Counted from the first letter of the stretch, positions 11,089 to 22,423 are shown. The stretch is 64,000 nucleotides of DNA from Pedococcus_A sp963730585 (GCA_963730585.1 CAVSSL010000011.1:434001-498000); one strand, 5' to 3'. Translations and numbers: made by a program. Notes: generated by a model not told the origin, from the letters alone.

Positions 11089-11361
11089 CTAGTGGTTGCG
11101 CAGGGCCTTGATGAGCTCGGCCTTCTTCATGCTCGACCGGCCCTCGATGCCGATCTCGCCCGCACGCCTGCGCAGCTGGTCGACGGTCCAGTCCTCGTAG
11201 TCTCCGCTGTGGCCGCCCTTGCGGCCGACCTCGGAGCGTGACGAGTTCGCCGCGGCGTTGGCGATGCGGGCGGCCTTCTCCTTCGAGGCGCCGTCGTCGC
11301 GCAGCTCCTCGTAGAGGTCGGGGTCCTTGACGCTGGGCCCGGGTCCTTTCCTGGCAGGCAT
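11089..11361 (-). CDS. Rho N-terminal-like domain protein with DUF7218-type N terminus
   Basis: 90 aa. The first half (KDPDLYEELR, then KAARIANAAA) is a short helical region common in small actinobacterial proteins; the second half (WTVDQLRRRAGEIGIEGRSSMKKAELIKALRN) is a SAP/Rho N-terminal type helix-turn motif that usually binds nucleic acid. ATG 11361 is preceded by AAAGGAG seven bases upstream. It stands alone and converges on the YjbR-type gene. The role is probably nucleic-acid binding, but no target can be given. Confidence 0.7.
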   Translation of the reverse strand: MPARKGPGPSVKDPDLYEELRDDGASKEKAARIANAAANSSRSEVGRKGGHSGDYEDWTVDQLRRRAGEIGIEGRSSMKKAELIKALRNH

Positions 11362-11571
11362 GGCGTGCTCCTTTCGCGCGGGAGGAGGACCTGACACCTC
11401 CTTCCTACCCACGACCTTCTTACCCATGACGGCAGCCGGTCGCACGTCCACGTGGGTGGTTCCCGTGCGCACGTGAGTGGCTCCCGTCGCCTTACGGGGT
11501 CCTCGTCGAGGGGCCACGCCGTGCCCCGGGTTGGAGGAGGCCGTGGGTGTCTGGGAGACTCACGGGGACCG

Positions 11572-11705
11572 ATCGGAGGGGAGTATCCCCACGCGGTGTC
11601 CTCGTCATCACGGCCCACCAGTGCCCGCGGCATACCGCCCGCGGCACGCAGGGGTGGGCCCGGGGAGCCGGTCCGCCAGCACCGAGGGCGGGAGAGACCT
11701 CCGGT
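11572..11705 (+). promoter_or_regulatory. yybP-ykoY manganese riboswitch upstream of terC
   Basis: The conserved GGGGAGTA (11578-11585) sits at the 5' side and GAGAGACC (11692-11699) at the 3' side. The closing stem pairs CGGAGG (11574-11579) with CCTCCG (11698-11703). A CTCGTCATCACGG stretch lies in between, as expected for the internal loop. This arrangement and the position before a TerC-family gene fit the Mn2+-sensing yybP-ykoY class. The variable arm carries a GTATGCCG octamer in its loop (11628-11635). Confidence 0.75.
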
Positions 11706-11720
11706 CACACACGTGACCGG
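11701..11720 (+). promoter_or_regulatory. Expression-platform hairpin before terC
   Basis: A perfect 8-bp stem CCGGTCAC/GTGACCGG with loop ACAC ends directly before AAGGA (11721-11725). Its 5' arm shares CCG(G) with the closing stem of the riboswitch, so the two are mutually exclusive. Confidence 0.5.
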
Positions 11721-11734
11721 AAGGAACCCCTGTA

Positions 11735-12721
11735 GTGAACGTGCCCCTCTGGGTCTGGCTCGCCACCATCGGCGCTGCCGTGGTCGTCTTCGCCGTCGAC
11801 ATCTTCGTCATCGCCCGCCGCCCGCACGTGCCCACGACCAAGGAGGTGGGCACCGCGCTCGGCGTCTACGTCGGCGCCGCCGTGCTCTTCGGCCTCGGCA
11901 TCTGGTACTTCGCCGGGTCGACCTTCGCGGGGCAGTACTTCGCGGGCTGGCTGACGGAGTACTCGCTGTCGGTCGACAACCTGTTCATCTTCCTGCTGAT
12001 CATGGCCAAGTTCGCCGTGCCGGAGAAGTACCAGCAGTCGGCCCTGATGATCGGCATCGTCATCGCCATCGTGCTGCGCGGCATCTTCATCGCGCTCGGC
12101 GCCGCCGCGATCAACAACTTCTCCTGGGTCTTCTACCTCTTCGGCGCGTTCCTCATCTACACCGCGATCAAGCTCTCCCGCGAGGGGGAGAGCGACGACG
12201 ACGAGTACGAGGAGAACCGCTTCATGAAGTACATGGAGCGCCGGTTCCCGGCCACGCAGGACTGGCACGGCACGCGCCTCTTCACGCGCGTCGACGCCCG
12301 CCGGCTGGCCACGCCGATGTTCTTCGTCATCCTCGCCCTGGGCACCACCGACCTGCTGTTCGCGCTCGACTCGATCCCGGCGATCTACGGCCTCACCAAG
12401 GAGCCGTACCTCGTGCTGACGGCCAACCTCTTCGCGCTCATGGGCCTGCGCCAGCTCTACTTCCTCATCGGCGGCCTGCTCAAGCGACTGGTCTACCTCA
12501 GCCTCGGCCTCGCGGTGCTGCTGGCCTTCATCGGCGTCAAGCTGCTCCTGCACGCCCTCCACGAGAACGAGCTGCCGTTCATCAACGGCGGTGAGCACGT
12601 GCCGGTGCCGGAGGTGCCGATCTCGGTGTCGCTGGGAGCCATCGTGCTCATCCTCGGTGTCACCACGGTGGCGAGCCTGCTCAAGACCCGCCGCGACGAT
12701 CGGCTGTCGTCAGCCTCCTGA
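11735..12721 (+). CDS. TerC family membrane protein, probable metal exporter
   Basis: 328 aa with about nine predicted helices. TerC signatures are present: SLSVDNLFIFLLI in one helix and DLLFALDSIPAIYG in another, whose acidic residues in the membrane are thought to bind metal. TerC proteins export manganese or load it onto exported proteins. The manganese-type riboswitch directly upstream supports this role here. The Asp/Glu-rich loop (about residues 150-165) is cytoplasmic. GTG 11735 follows AAGGA by nine bases. The gene ends 12 bases inside the convergent EamA gene. Confidence 0.9.
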   Translation: MNVPLWVWLATIGAAVVVFAVDIFVIARRPHVPTTKEVGTALGVYVGAAVLFGLGIWYFAGSTFAGQYFAGWLTEYSLSVDNLFIFLLIMAKFAVPEKYQQSALMIGIVIAIVLRGIFIALGAAAINNFSWVFYLFGAFLIYTAIKLSREGESDDDEYEENRFMKYMERRFPATQDWHGTRLFTRVDARRLATPMFFVILALGTTDLLFALDSIPAIYGLTKEPYLVLTANLFALMGLRQLYFLIGGLLKRLVYLSLGLAVLLAFIGVKLLLHALHENELPFINGGEHVPVPEVPISVSLGAIVLILGVTTVASLLKTRRDDRLSSAS

Positions 12722-13618
12722 GGCGATGGCCGCCGGGTCGGCGGGCTGCCGGCGGCGGCCGGCGCCCATGACGACGGCGCTGGCCAGGACGACGAGGGCC
12801 ATGCCGGCGAGCTGGTGCGCGGTCAGCCGCTGGCCGAGCACCAGCCAGCCGGCGAGCGCCGCGAAGGCCGGCTCGAGGCTGAGCAGCACGCCGAAGACCC
12901 GGGGGCTCAGCCGGCGCAGGGCCAGCAGCTCGAGCGAGTAGGGCAGCACCGACGACAGCAGGGCGATGCCGAGGCCCTTGGCGACCACCTCGGGGGTCCA
13001 CAGCGGCAGGGTGCCCAGGCCGAACGGCGCCACCGCGAGCAGCGCCACGGCCATGGCCAGGGCCAGGCCGTCCAGGCTTGCGAACTGCGCGCCGGTGCGG
13101 CGGCTGAGGATGATGTATGCCGCCCAGCAGGCGCCCGCTGTCGCGGCCAGTCCCAGCCCGACCCAGTCCAGGTCGCCCAGCGGCACCGACAGCGCCTGCG
13201 AGATGAGCGTCACCCCGGCGCCGGCAGCCGCGACGGCGAGGACGTCGATGAGGCGCCGGGACAGCACGGTGGCCAGGGTCAGCGGCCCGAGGAACTCGAT
13301 CGTGACCGCCACCCCGATGGGCAGCCGCGCGAGCGAGGCGTAGAAGGCGAGGTTCATGAGGCCCAGGGCGAGGCCGAACAGCACGACCGTCAGCCAGGCA
13401 CCCCGGGTGTGCCCGCGCAGCCGGGGCCGGGCCACCGCGCCCAGGACGAGGGCGGCGAAGAGCAGTCGCAGGGTGACCGAGCCGGGGGCGCCGATCTCGG
13501 GCACCAGGGTCGCCGCCAGCGCCCCGCCGAACTGCACGGACACCACGGCCGCGAGCACCAGGAGGGGAGCGGGGACGGCCGACGCCCTGGTCGCGGCAGC
13601 GGTGGAGACACGGGGCAC
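12710..13618 (-). CDS. EamA (DMT) family transporter, RhtA-like
   Basis: 302 aa with ten predicted helices arranged as two EamA repeats, about residues 15-140 and 150-285. The PIGVAVTIEFLGPL and LLSSVLPYSLELLALRR stretches are typical of the RhtA-like branch that exports threonine, homoserine or other metabolites. The substrate cannot be assigned. GTG 13618 is chosen because TACGGT lies seven bases upstream and no ribosome binding site exists for the GTG at 13627. Its 3' end overlaps the end of terC by 12 bases. Confidence 0.8.
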   Translation of the reverse strand: MPRVSTAAATRASAVPAPLLVLAAVVSVQFGGALAATLVPEIGAPGSVTLRLLFAALVLGAVARPRLRGHTRGAWLTVVLFGLALGLMNLAFYASLARLPIGVAVTIEFLGPLTLATVLSRRLIDVLAVAAAGAGVTLISQALSVPLGDLDWVGLGLAATAGACWAAYIILSRRTGAQFASLDGLALAMAVALLAVAPFGLGTLPLWTPEVVAKGLGIALLSSVLPYSLELLALRRLSPRVFGVLLSLEPAFAALAGWLVLGQRLTAHQLAGMALVVLASAVVMGAGRRRQPADPAAIASGG

Positions 13619-13625
13619 GGGCTCC

Positions 13626-13631
13626 ACCGTA
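13626..13631 (-). promoter_or_regulatory. -10 box, leaderless start of the EamA gene
   Basis: On the minus strand TACGGT is followed by seven bases and GTG 13618. Confidence 0.45.
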
Positions 13632-13639
13632 GTGAGGGG

Positions 13640-14302
13640 CTACCAGCCGCGGTCGCGCCACTCCTGCAGGTGCGGGCGCTCGGCGCCGAGCGTGGTGTCG
13701 CCACCGTGCCCGGGGTAGACCCAGGTGTCGTCCGGGTAGACGTCGAACACCCGGGTCGTCACGTCGTCGATGAGGGACTCGAAGCTCTGTCCGGGGTTCT
13801 TCGTGTTGCCGACCCCGCCCGGGAAGAGCGAGTCGCCCGTGAACAGGTGCGTGCGGCCGCCGGGATCGGCGTAGGCGAGGGCGACCGAGCCCGGGGTGTG
13901 ACCGCGCAGGTGCAGCACGTCGAGGACGAGGTCGCCGACCTCGATCCGGTCGCCATGGTGGAGCAGCCGGTCGGGGCGCACGGGCAGCCCGTCCGCGTCC
14001 TCGGCCCCCGCGGCCGTCGAGGCACCCGTGGCAGCGACCACGTCGGCGAGCGCACGGTGGTGGTCCCAGTGCGAGTGGGTGGTCACGACGAGGTCGAGCC
14101 GGCCACCGCCCTCGCGCACCAGCCCCAGGCAGGCCTCCGGCTCGGCAGCCGCGTCGACGAGCAGCTGTGCGCCGGTGCGCCGGCAGGTGAGCAGGTAGAC
14201 GTTGTTGGCCATCTCCGAGACGGACAGTTTGCGTAGGGTGGCGTCCGTCAGCTCTCGTACCGCGGCGGAGCCGCCGGGCTGCACATCTCCGGTGTACGTC
14301 AT
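13640..14302 (-). CDS. MBL-fold metallo-hydrolase, glyoxalase II-like
   Basis: 220 aa. The metal-binding motif HSHWDHH (THSHWDHHRAL) is followed by a His in HLRGHTPGS, an Asp in FTGDSLF and a His in VYPGHGGDT, the full set of ligands for two zinc ions. The layout is that of hydroxyacylglutathione hydrolase-like proteins, which in this group would act on mycothiol or other thioesters; that is inference. ATG 14302 is preceded by CAGGAT at six bases. It lies just upstream of and in line with the EamA gene, but that gene seems to have its own -10 box. Confidence 0.8.
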   Translation of the reverse strand: MTYTGDVQPGGSAAVRELTDATLRKLSVSEMANNVYLLTCRRTGAQLLVDAAAEPEACLGLVREGGGRLDLVVTTHSHWDHHRALADVVAATGASTAAGAEDADGLPVRPDRLLHHGDRIEVGDLVLDVLHLRGHTPGSVALAYADPGGRTHLFTGDSLFPGGVGNTKNPGQSFESLIDDVTTRVFDVYPDDTWVYPGHGGDTTLGAERPHLQEWRDRGW

Positions 14303-14308
14303 GGCCCC

Positions 14309-14314
14309 ATCCTG
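14309..14314 (-). promoter_or_regulatory. -10 box, leaderless start of the MBL-fold gene
   Basis: On the minus strand CAGGAT is followed by six bases and ATG 14302. It could alternatively serve as a weak ribosome binding site (AGGATGG). Confidence 0.4.
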
Positions 14315-14370
14315 CAATGTGCGGAGTGACCAGGCCCGGCAACGGCCCGCTTCCTAGTCCCGAATAACTA

Positions 14371-14400
14371 TTGTCCGTCGTATTTCGGCGGACCTACGTT
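14371..14400 (+). promoter_or_regulatory. Promoter of the histidine kinase operon
   Basis: TTGTCC (14371-14376) and TACGTT (14395-14400) are 18 bases apart, in an unusually AT-rich patch. Nested inverted repeats overlap it: CCGAA/TTCGG (14360-14364 with 14384-14388) and GTCCG/CGGAC (14373-14377 with 14389-14393), which could be an operator. Confidence 0.4.
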
Positions 14401-14473
14401 GGAGCAGTCACGGCAGGGGAGTGTCAGCAGGGGGTGCTGGCGCACCGGTCGTGAAGTTGGGTGAGGAACACAC

Positions 14474-15121
14474 ATGACTGCTCTCGTAGAAGACTTGTCT
14501 CACGCCGCGTCGTCCCGGGACATCGACACGATCCGCGCACTGTGCCACGACCTGCGCCAGCCTCTTGCCGCCATCCTGCTCCTTTCCGGCTCCGGTGACG
14601 GGGACGTGGGTCGGAAGATGGAGGTCATCACCGACCAGGCCCGCTGGCTCAGCCAGCTGGTCGACACCGTGCTGACGGACGCCGCGACGGACGCCGTCCA
14701 GGCGGTCGACGTGGCCGAGCTGGCCACGATGGTCGCCGACCGGGCCCGTCCGACCGCCGGCTGCGACATCACCGTGCGTGCCGAGGGCACCGCCCACGCG
14801 TGGGCCCGGCCCGTCGCGCTCGGACGTGCCGTCGCCTGCGTCCTCGACAACGCCATCAGGGCGGCGGGGCCAGGGGGGCACGTCCGTCTGACGGTCGAGC
14901 AGGAACCCGAGTGCGTGCACTTCGTCATCGCCGATGACGGGCCGGGGCTGGGCAAGGTCGCCTCGCGGACCTCGCTGGGGCTCACGACCACCCGCGCCAT
15001 GGTGGCCGCCTGTGACGGCACCTTCGACCTCCGGGCCGGCGCGACGGGTGGCGCGGAGGCCGAGATCTGCCTCCGGTCGGTGACCCGCCGGTCGAGCGTC
15101 TCCGAGTCGGTCGCGTCATGA
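14474..15121 (+). CDS. Soluble histidine kinase without a sensor domain
   Basis: 215 aa. An H-box (CHDLRQPLAAI, His about residue 28) begins almost at the N terminus, so there is no room for a sensor domain or membrane helix. The ATPase domain follows with an N-box (VLDNAIRAA) and G-boxes (DDGPGLG and a later SLGLTTTRAMV). It should autophosphorylate and pass phosphate to the regulator encoded next, whose start overlaps its stop (ATGA). The signal must come from a partner protein or through the short helical part. A second regulator gene lies downstream. Confidence 0.8.
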   Translation: MTALVEDLSHAASSRDIDTIRALCHDLRQPLAAILLLSGSGDGDVGRKMEVITDQARWLSQLVDTVLTDAATDAVQAVDVAELATMVADRARPTAGCDITVRAEGTAHAWARPVALGRAVACVLDNAIRAAGPGGHVRLTVEQEPECVHFVIADDGPGLGKVASRTSLGLTTTRAMVAACDGTFDLRAGATGGAEAEICLRSVTRRSSVSESVAS

Positions 15122-15768
15122 GGCTGGTGGTCTGCGACGACCACCGGCTCCTTCTCGAAGCCCTCGGCCTGGCCCTGGGTGAGCGGGGGCACGATGTCGT
15201 CGCGCTCGTCTCCAACCCGGACGGCGCGGTCGAGGCGGCTGCCGAGCACCGCCCGGACGTGGTGCTGCTCGACGTGAACTTCCCGGACGGCTCCTCGCTC
15301 ATGGCGATCCGGCGGATCCGGGACGCCAGCCCCGAGTCGAAGGTCGTCATGCTGTCGGCGGAGTCGGACCACGCCGTCGTCGGGCGGGCCATCGCGGAGG
15401 GCGCCTCGGGGTATGTCGGCAAGGAGAAGCCGATCGCCGAGATCGTCGACATGCTCAGCCAGGCGGCCAACGGCCACGTCGCCGTGGACCCGACGCTGCT
15501 GCAGCAGGCCCTCAGGCCCCAGAAGCCGAGCGACGACCCGCTCTGGGCGCTGCAGTTCCTCACCGACCGCGAGTGGGAGGTGATGCGCTGCATCATGGAG
15601 GGCCAGACCACGGAGCAGATGGCGGAGACCCTCGGCGTGCAGCGCAGCACGGCCCGCACACACGTGCAGAACCTGCTCACCAAGCTGGGCGTGCACTCAC
15701 GCCTGCAGGCCGCAGCCCTCATGGCCGCGCACGCGTCGGAGGAGACGTGGCCGGTGCACATGCGCTGA
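15118..15768 (+). CDS. NarL/LuxR-type response regulator (first)
   Basis: 216 aa. The receiver domain has the acidic pair at the start (CDDH), the phosphoryl acceptor Asp in VLLDVNFPD, the Ser/Thr switch (MLSAES) and Lys in YVGKEKP. The C-terminal LuxR helix-turn-helix is LTDREWEVMRCIMEGQTTEQMAETLGV and following. It overlaps the kinase stop by four bases, so kinase and regulator are translationally coupled and likely partners. DNA targets are unknown. Confidence 0.85.
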   Translation: MRLVVCDDHRLLLEALGLALGERGHDVVALVSNPDGAVEAAAEHRPDVVLLDVNFPDGSSLMAIRRIRDASPESKVVMLSAESDHAVVGRAIAEGASGYVGKEKPIAEIVDMLSQAANGHVAVDPTLLQQALRPQKPSDDPLWALQFLTDREWEVMRCIMEGQTTEQMAETLGVQRSTARTHVQNLLTKLGVHSRLQAAALMAAHASEETWPVHMR

Positions 15769-15855
15769 CGTGCGGCGCGGTGGAGCCGCATCGTCATCCT
15801 ATTGACGTAGAACGAGATCGGACCGAGGCGGGGTCCACCCGGGACGGTTAGGCGG

Positions 15856-15861
15856 CAGTCT
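15856..15861 (+). promoter_or_regulatory. -10 box, leaderless start of the second regulator
   Basis: CAGTCT is followed by seven bases and ATG 15869. A TTGACG lies further upstream (15799-15805 region) but the spacing is too long for a standard -35. Confidence 0.4.
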
Positions 15862-15868
15862 GATGGAC

Positions 15869-16558
15869 ATGGAGAAGCCGATCCGAGTCGTCATCGTCGA
15901 TGACCACCAGGTGTTCGTGGATGCGCTCGCCGTCAGGCTGTCGGACGAGCCCGACTTCGTGGTGGTGGGCAAGGCGTCGAACACGGAACAGGCCCTCGAG
16001 GCGCTCTCGACCACTCCGTGCGACGTGGTGACGCTCGACCTCATCCTCGCCGACGAGGACGGGCTGGCCCTCGGCCGCGAGATCCTCCGGCGCTGGCCAC
16101 AGACCGGCATCGTCGTGGTGACCGGCGTCGAGGGTGGCGAACAGGTGCTGGAGGCGGTGCAGTCCGGCATCCGCGGCTGGGTCAGCAAGACGGCCAACAT
16201 CGACTCGCTCACGGGCGCGCTCCGCGGGGTCGCCCGGGGTGAGACGCACATCCCCGCGGCGCTGCTGACCAACGTGCTGGTGTCCCTCTCCGGCCAGCCG
16301 CAGGCCTCCGTCTCCGAGGCCGAGGGCATCCGCAGCCTCACCCAGCGGGAGCTCGACGTGCTGGGCTGCCTGGTCGAGGGCATGTCCCGCAACGAGATCG
16401 GCGAGCTGCTGCACGTCTCGCCCAACACGGTGCGGACCCACGTGCAGAGCATCCTGCACAAGCTCAAGGTGCACTCAGCCCTCGCAGCGGTCGCCATCGC
16501 GCGCCGCGCGGGCGTGCAGGGCACCTCCACGGTCCACAAGCGGGCCAACGCAGGCTGA
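15869..16558 (+). CDS. NarL/LuxR-type response regulator (second)
   Basis: 229 aa. Receiver features are the acidic pair VDDHQ, phosphoryl acceptor in VVTLDLILAD, a Thr switch (VVTGV) and Lys in WVSKTAN. The C-terminal LuxR helix-turn-helix is LTQRELDVLGCLVEGMSRNEIGELLHV and following. It resembles the regulator upstream throughout and is probably a diverged duplicate. ATG 15869 is preferred over ATG 15863 because of the -10 box at seven bases. It may be a second output of the same kinase or a separately signalled regulator. Confidence 0.85.
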   Translation: MEKPIRVVIVDDHQVFVDALAVRLSDEPDFVVVGKASNTEQALEALSTTPCDVVTLDLILADEDGLALGREILRRWPQTGIVVVTGVEGGEQVLEAVQSGIRGWVSKTANIDSLTGALRGVARGETHIPAALLTNVLVSLSGQPQASVSEAEGIRSLTQRELDVLGCLVEGMSRNEIGELLHVSPNTVRTHVQSILHKLKVHSALAAVAIARRAGVQGTSTVHKRANAG

Positions 16559-16622
16559 GCGTCTCCGAGGCTGACCGAGCAACCCCCCGCCGGCGGTCCC
16601 CGGTTCGGCGCGTCCCTGGCCG

Positions 16623-17330
16623 TCAGGCTCCGCGCGGGAGCTCCGGCAGCTCCTGCGGGCTGGTGACACCGGTCGCGATGCGGCGGGCGAGCCAGAGCAG
16701 CACGCCGTGTCGCGGACCGGTCACCTCGACCTCACCCTCGCCGACCTGCCATGTCTCGCCCTCGTCCGTGACCAGCGTGACCGACGGGGCCCGGTGCGAC
16801 AGCCGGAGCCGGCCGACCGCGTCGTCGATGAGCCGCACGAGCACCGAGGCGTCGACGTCCGCAAGCGTGTAACCCGCGTCGAGGTCCACGTGGTGCAGCA
16901 CCACCTCCCGCAGGCGCAGGAAGGGCAGCGTGTGGGAGCCCACCACGAAGCCGCCGCGCATCTCGACCTCGGGAGCGGCCAGGTCGCCGAGGAGGCGCGG
17001 GAAGTCCCCTGCAAGCGCGGCAGCGGTCTCGCGCAGGTCCGCGAGCTGCTCGGCGGCGTTGCGACCGGCGCCGGCGTCGATGTCGGCGTCACGCTTCTCG
17101 GTGCCACCGGGGTACATCTCCTGGCGCTCGCCAGTCGTGGCCCACTGCGTCAGTCGCACCATGGCCTCCGCGTTGCGCGCGATGTGGGTGAGCACGTGGC
17201 CACGGGTCCAGCCCTCGCAGAGCGAAGGTCCGGCGATGTCGTCATCGGCCAGGCGGGCGGCGGTGTCGAGCAGGGCAGCGGTGGCGGTATCGACGTGGGC
17301 GAGGTCGCGGTCGACGGAGGTGGGCGTCAT
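16623..17330 (-). CDS. Maleylpyruvate isomerase N-terminal / DinB-like domain protein
   Basis: 235 aa. The N-terminal four-helix DinB-like domain has PSLCEGWTRGHVLTHIARN, where the His pair and a later His in VVLHHVDLDAGY are the expected metal ligands. The C-terminal domain resembles the MDMPI extension. Proteins of this family are often mycothiol-dependent enzymes in actinobacteria, most without known substrates. ATG 17330 overlaps the stop of the GH15 gene by four bases (ATGA), so both are made from one transcript. Confidence 0.8.
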   Translation of the reverse strand: MTPTSVDRDLAHVDTATAALLDTAARLADDDIAGPSLCEGWTRGHVLTHIARNAEAMVRLTQWATTGERQEMYPGGTEKRDADIDAGAGRNAAEQLADLRETAAALAGDFPRLLGDLAAPEVEMRGGFVVGSHTLPFLRLREVVLHHVDLDAGYTLADVDASVLVRLIDDAVGRLRLSHRAPSVTLVTDEGETWQVGEGEVEVTGPRHGVLLWLARRIATGVTSPQELPELPRGA

Positions 17331-19150
17331 GGGCCAGACGGTATCTGCTGGCCGCTGCCGGCGGCACCGACCTGCTCTGCCTGTGCCATCGCGTGGGCGG
17401 CACCGATCAGCGTGAGGTGCGAGAAGGCCTGGGGGAAGTTGCCGGCCATCCGCCGGTTCGCCGGGTCGTACTCCTCGGACACCAGGCCCACGTCGTTGAG
17501 CAGCCCGACGAGGCGGTCCATCAGGGCCTTTGCCTTGTCGGCCATTCCCGCCGTGGCGTAGGCGCTCACCAGCCACCACGAGCAGGCGAGGAACGGGTGC
17601 TCGTCACCGGGCAGTCCGTCGACGCCGGTCCCGGTGCGGTAGCGCAGGACGAGGCCGTCCCGCATCAGGTCGTTCTCGACGGCGGCGATCGTGCCGAGGA
17701 CACGGGGGTCGTCCGGGGGCAGGAAGCCCACGAGAGGGATGAGGAGCAGGGACGCGTCGACCTCGGTGGTGTCGTAGTGCTGGGTGAACGTGTTCCGCTG
17801 ATCGCTGAAGCCCTTGTCCAGCACCTCCGCCCTGACGGTGTCACGGAGCTCGCGCCACCGGTCCACCGGTCCCTCGAGGCCGTGCTGCTCGACGGCGCGC
17901 ACCGCCCGGTCGAACGCGGCCCACACCATGACCCGCGAGTGGGTGAAGTGTCGCCGCGGGCCGCGCACCTCCCAGAGACCGTTGTCCGGCTCGTCCCAGT
18001 GGGTCGCCAGCTGCTCCACGAGGGCCACCTGCATGGCCCAGGCCTCCCCGTCGGTCTCCAGCCCGCGGGCGCGGGCCTCCTCGAGGGCGATCATCACCTC
18101 GCCGAGGACGTCGGTCTGCCGCTGCGACACGGCGGCGTTGCCGACGCGCACGGGTGCCGAACCGGCATACCCGGGGAGGTGGTCGAGCACGCGCTCGGGC
18201 AGCTCGCGCGACCCGTCGACGCGGTACATGATCTGCAGGTCCTGGGGGTCGCCGGCCACGGCGCGCAGCAGCCAGCTCCGCCACACCCGAGCCTCCGTGA
18301 CGTAGCCGCAGGCGAGGAACGCCTCGAGCGTGAGGGACGCGTCGCGCAGCCAGCAGTAGCGGTAGTCCCAGTTGCGCTCACCGCCGAAGTCCTCCGGCAG
18401 GCTCGTGGTGGCGGCGGCCACGATCCCGCCGAAGCGCGTGTCCGTCAGCAGCCGCAGGGTGAGCAGCGAGCGGACGACCTGGTCCCGGTAGGGGCCCTCG
18501 TAGGTGCACCGGTCGGCCCAGGCGTCGGAGCGGTGCCGGGTGGCGTCGATCTGGGAGTCGACGTGCAGCGGTGGCGGGACGTCCCGCCAGGACTCGAACC
18601 ACGTGAGGGTGAAGGTGAGGGTCTCGCCCGCGGCCACGTCGAACTCGTCGCGGTGGTGCCCGTCCTCGGGGTGGGGCAACCGGTCGCCACGGAGCACGAG
18701 CATGTCCGGCCCGGCGATCGCGGTGATGACGTCGGCGTCCAGCCGGTGGCGGGGGCCGTGCGCCACCCAGGGGCGGACCTTCCCGTACCCGAACCGCACC
18801 ACCCACTCGTGCCGCATCCGCACGGTGCCCTCCAGCCCCTCCACGCGCCGGATGACGTCGGAGCGGCCGTCGCCGACCGGCATGAGATCGGTCACCCTCA
18901 CGCGGCCGGTGGCCGTCTCGTGGACGGTCTCGAGGATGAAGGTCTCCTCGACGTAGCGCCGGGTGGTGGTGGCCGGCCCGGCGGGCCCCAGCAGCCAGCG
19001 TCCGTGCTCAGGAGTGCCCAGCAGCGCCGCGAAGCAGGCGTGGGAGTCGTACCGGGGCAGGCAGAGCCAGTCGATCGACCCCTCCCGGCTCACCAGCGCC
19101 ACGGTCTCCGTGTCCCCGAGCAGGGCGTAGTCCTCGATCGGGGTCACCAC
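17327..19150 (-). CDS. Glycoside hydrolase family 15 protein (trehalase or glucoamylase type)
   Basis: 607 aa, cytoplasmic, no signal peptide. An N-terminal beta-sandwich (DYALLGDTETVALVSREGSIDWLC) is followed by the (alpha/alpha)6 barrel with ERNWDYRYCWLRDAS, the GH15 signature. The second acidic region near SEEYDP and NFPQAFSH is at the C terminus. In mycobacteria and streptomycetes such proteins include trehalases, so trehalose breakdown is one possibility, not proven. GTG 19150 or 19147 is the start. It is the first gene of a two-gene unit. Confidence 0.85.
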   Translation of the reverse strand: MVTPIEDYALLGDTETVALVSREGSIDWLCLPRYDSHACFAALLGTPEHGRWLLGPAGPATTTRRYVEETFILETVHETATGRVRVTDLMPVGDGRSDVIRRVEGLEGTVRMRHEWVVRFGYGKVRPWVAHGPRHRLDADVITAIAGPDMLVLRGDRLPHPEDGHHRDEFDVAAGETLTFTLTWFESWRDVPPPLHVDSQIDATRHRSDAWADRCTYEGPYRDQVVRSLLTLRLLTDTRFGGIVAAATTSLPEDFGGERNWDYRYCWLRDASLTLEAFLACGYVTEARVWRSWLLRAVAGDPQDLQIMYRVDGSRELPERVLDHLPGYAGSAPVRVGNAAVSQRQTDVLGEVMIALEEARARGLETDGEAWAMQVALVEQLATHWDEPDNGLWEVRGPRRHFTHSRVMVWAAFDRAVRAVEQHGLEGPVDRWRELRDTVRAEVLDKGFSDQRNTFTQHYDTTEVDASLLLIPLVGFLPPDDPRVLGTIAAVENDLMRDGLVLRYRTGTGVDGLPGDEHPFLACSWWLVSAYATAGMADKAKALMDRLVGLLNDVGLVSEEYDPANRRMAGNFPQAFSHLTLIGAAHAMAQAEQVGAAGSGQQIPSGP

Positions 19151-19206
19151 GGGCTCACCATGGGCTCACCGTATGCCGCGATGCGGCGGCTGTCAGTGGT
19201 GCCACT

Positions 19207-19212
19207 TAGCAT
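19207..19212 (+). promoter_or_regulatory. -10 box, leaderless start of uvrA
   Basis: TAGCAT ends seven bases before GTG 19220. It overlaps an ATG at 19211, which makes that ATG an unlikely start. Confidence 0.5.
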
Positions 19213-19219
19213 GAACGGC

Positions 19220-22324
<3,105 letters not shown>

Positions 22325-22348
22325 CCGGGCCAGCCCCTCCAGACACAC

Positions 22349-22385
22349 GCGAAGGCCCCCGAGGACGCACCTCGGGGGCCTTCGC
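22349..22385 (+). terminator. uvrA / livF bidirectional terminator
   Basis: A 15-bp perfect stem (22349-22363 with 22371-22385) closes on a seven-base loop. It lies between uvrA and the convergent livF gene. Confidence 0.8.
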
Positions 22386-22387
22386 AG

Positions 22388-22409
22388 GTATGCCGCCCAC
22401 GCGGCATAC
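22388..22409. repeat. Head-to-head pair of GTATGCCG octamers forming a hairpin
   Basis: GTATGCCGC (22388-22396) and GCGGCATAC (22401-22409) form a perfect 9-bp stem with loop CCAC, two bases after the uvrA terminator. It may act as a second terminator for livF. Confidence 0.8.
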
Positions 22410-22423
22410 GGGGACGGTGCCGG

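Noticed and set aside
13640..13665. Possible shared transcript of the EamA and MBL genes as an operon
   Set aside because: The genes are on one strand and close, but the EamA gene has its own -10 box at the right spacing, so an operon is not claimed.
19151..19170. Direct repeat GGGCTCACC before the GH15 start
   Set aside because: Only two short copies; likely chance or a local slip, with no support for function.
17393..19219. Long upstream extension of the uvrA frame
   Set aside because: It runs antisense to the GH15 gene and has no UvrA family sequence. The -10 box and family start place the gene start at 19220.
22388..22409. CRISPR-like or insertion-sequence end
   Set aside because: It is only a head-to-head octamer pair beside a terminator; no repeat-spacer pattern and no transposase were found nearby.
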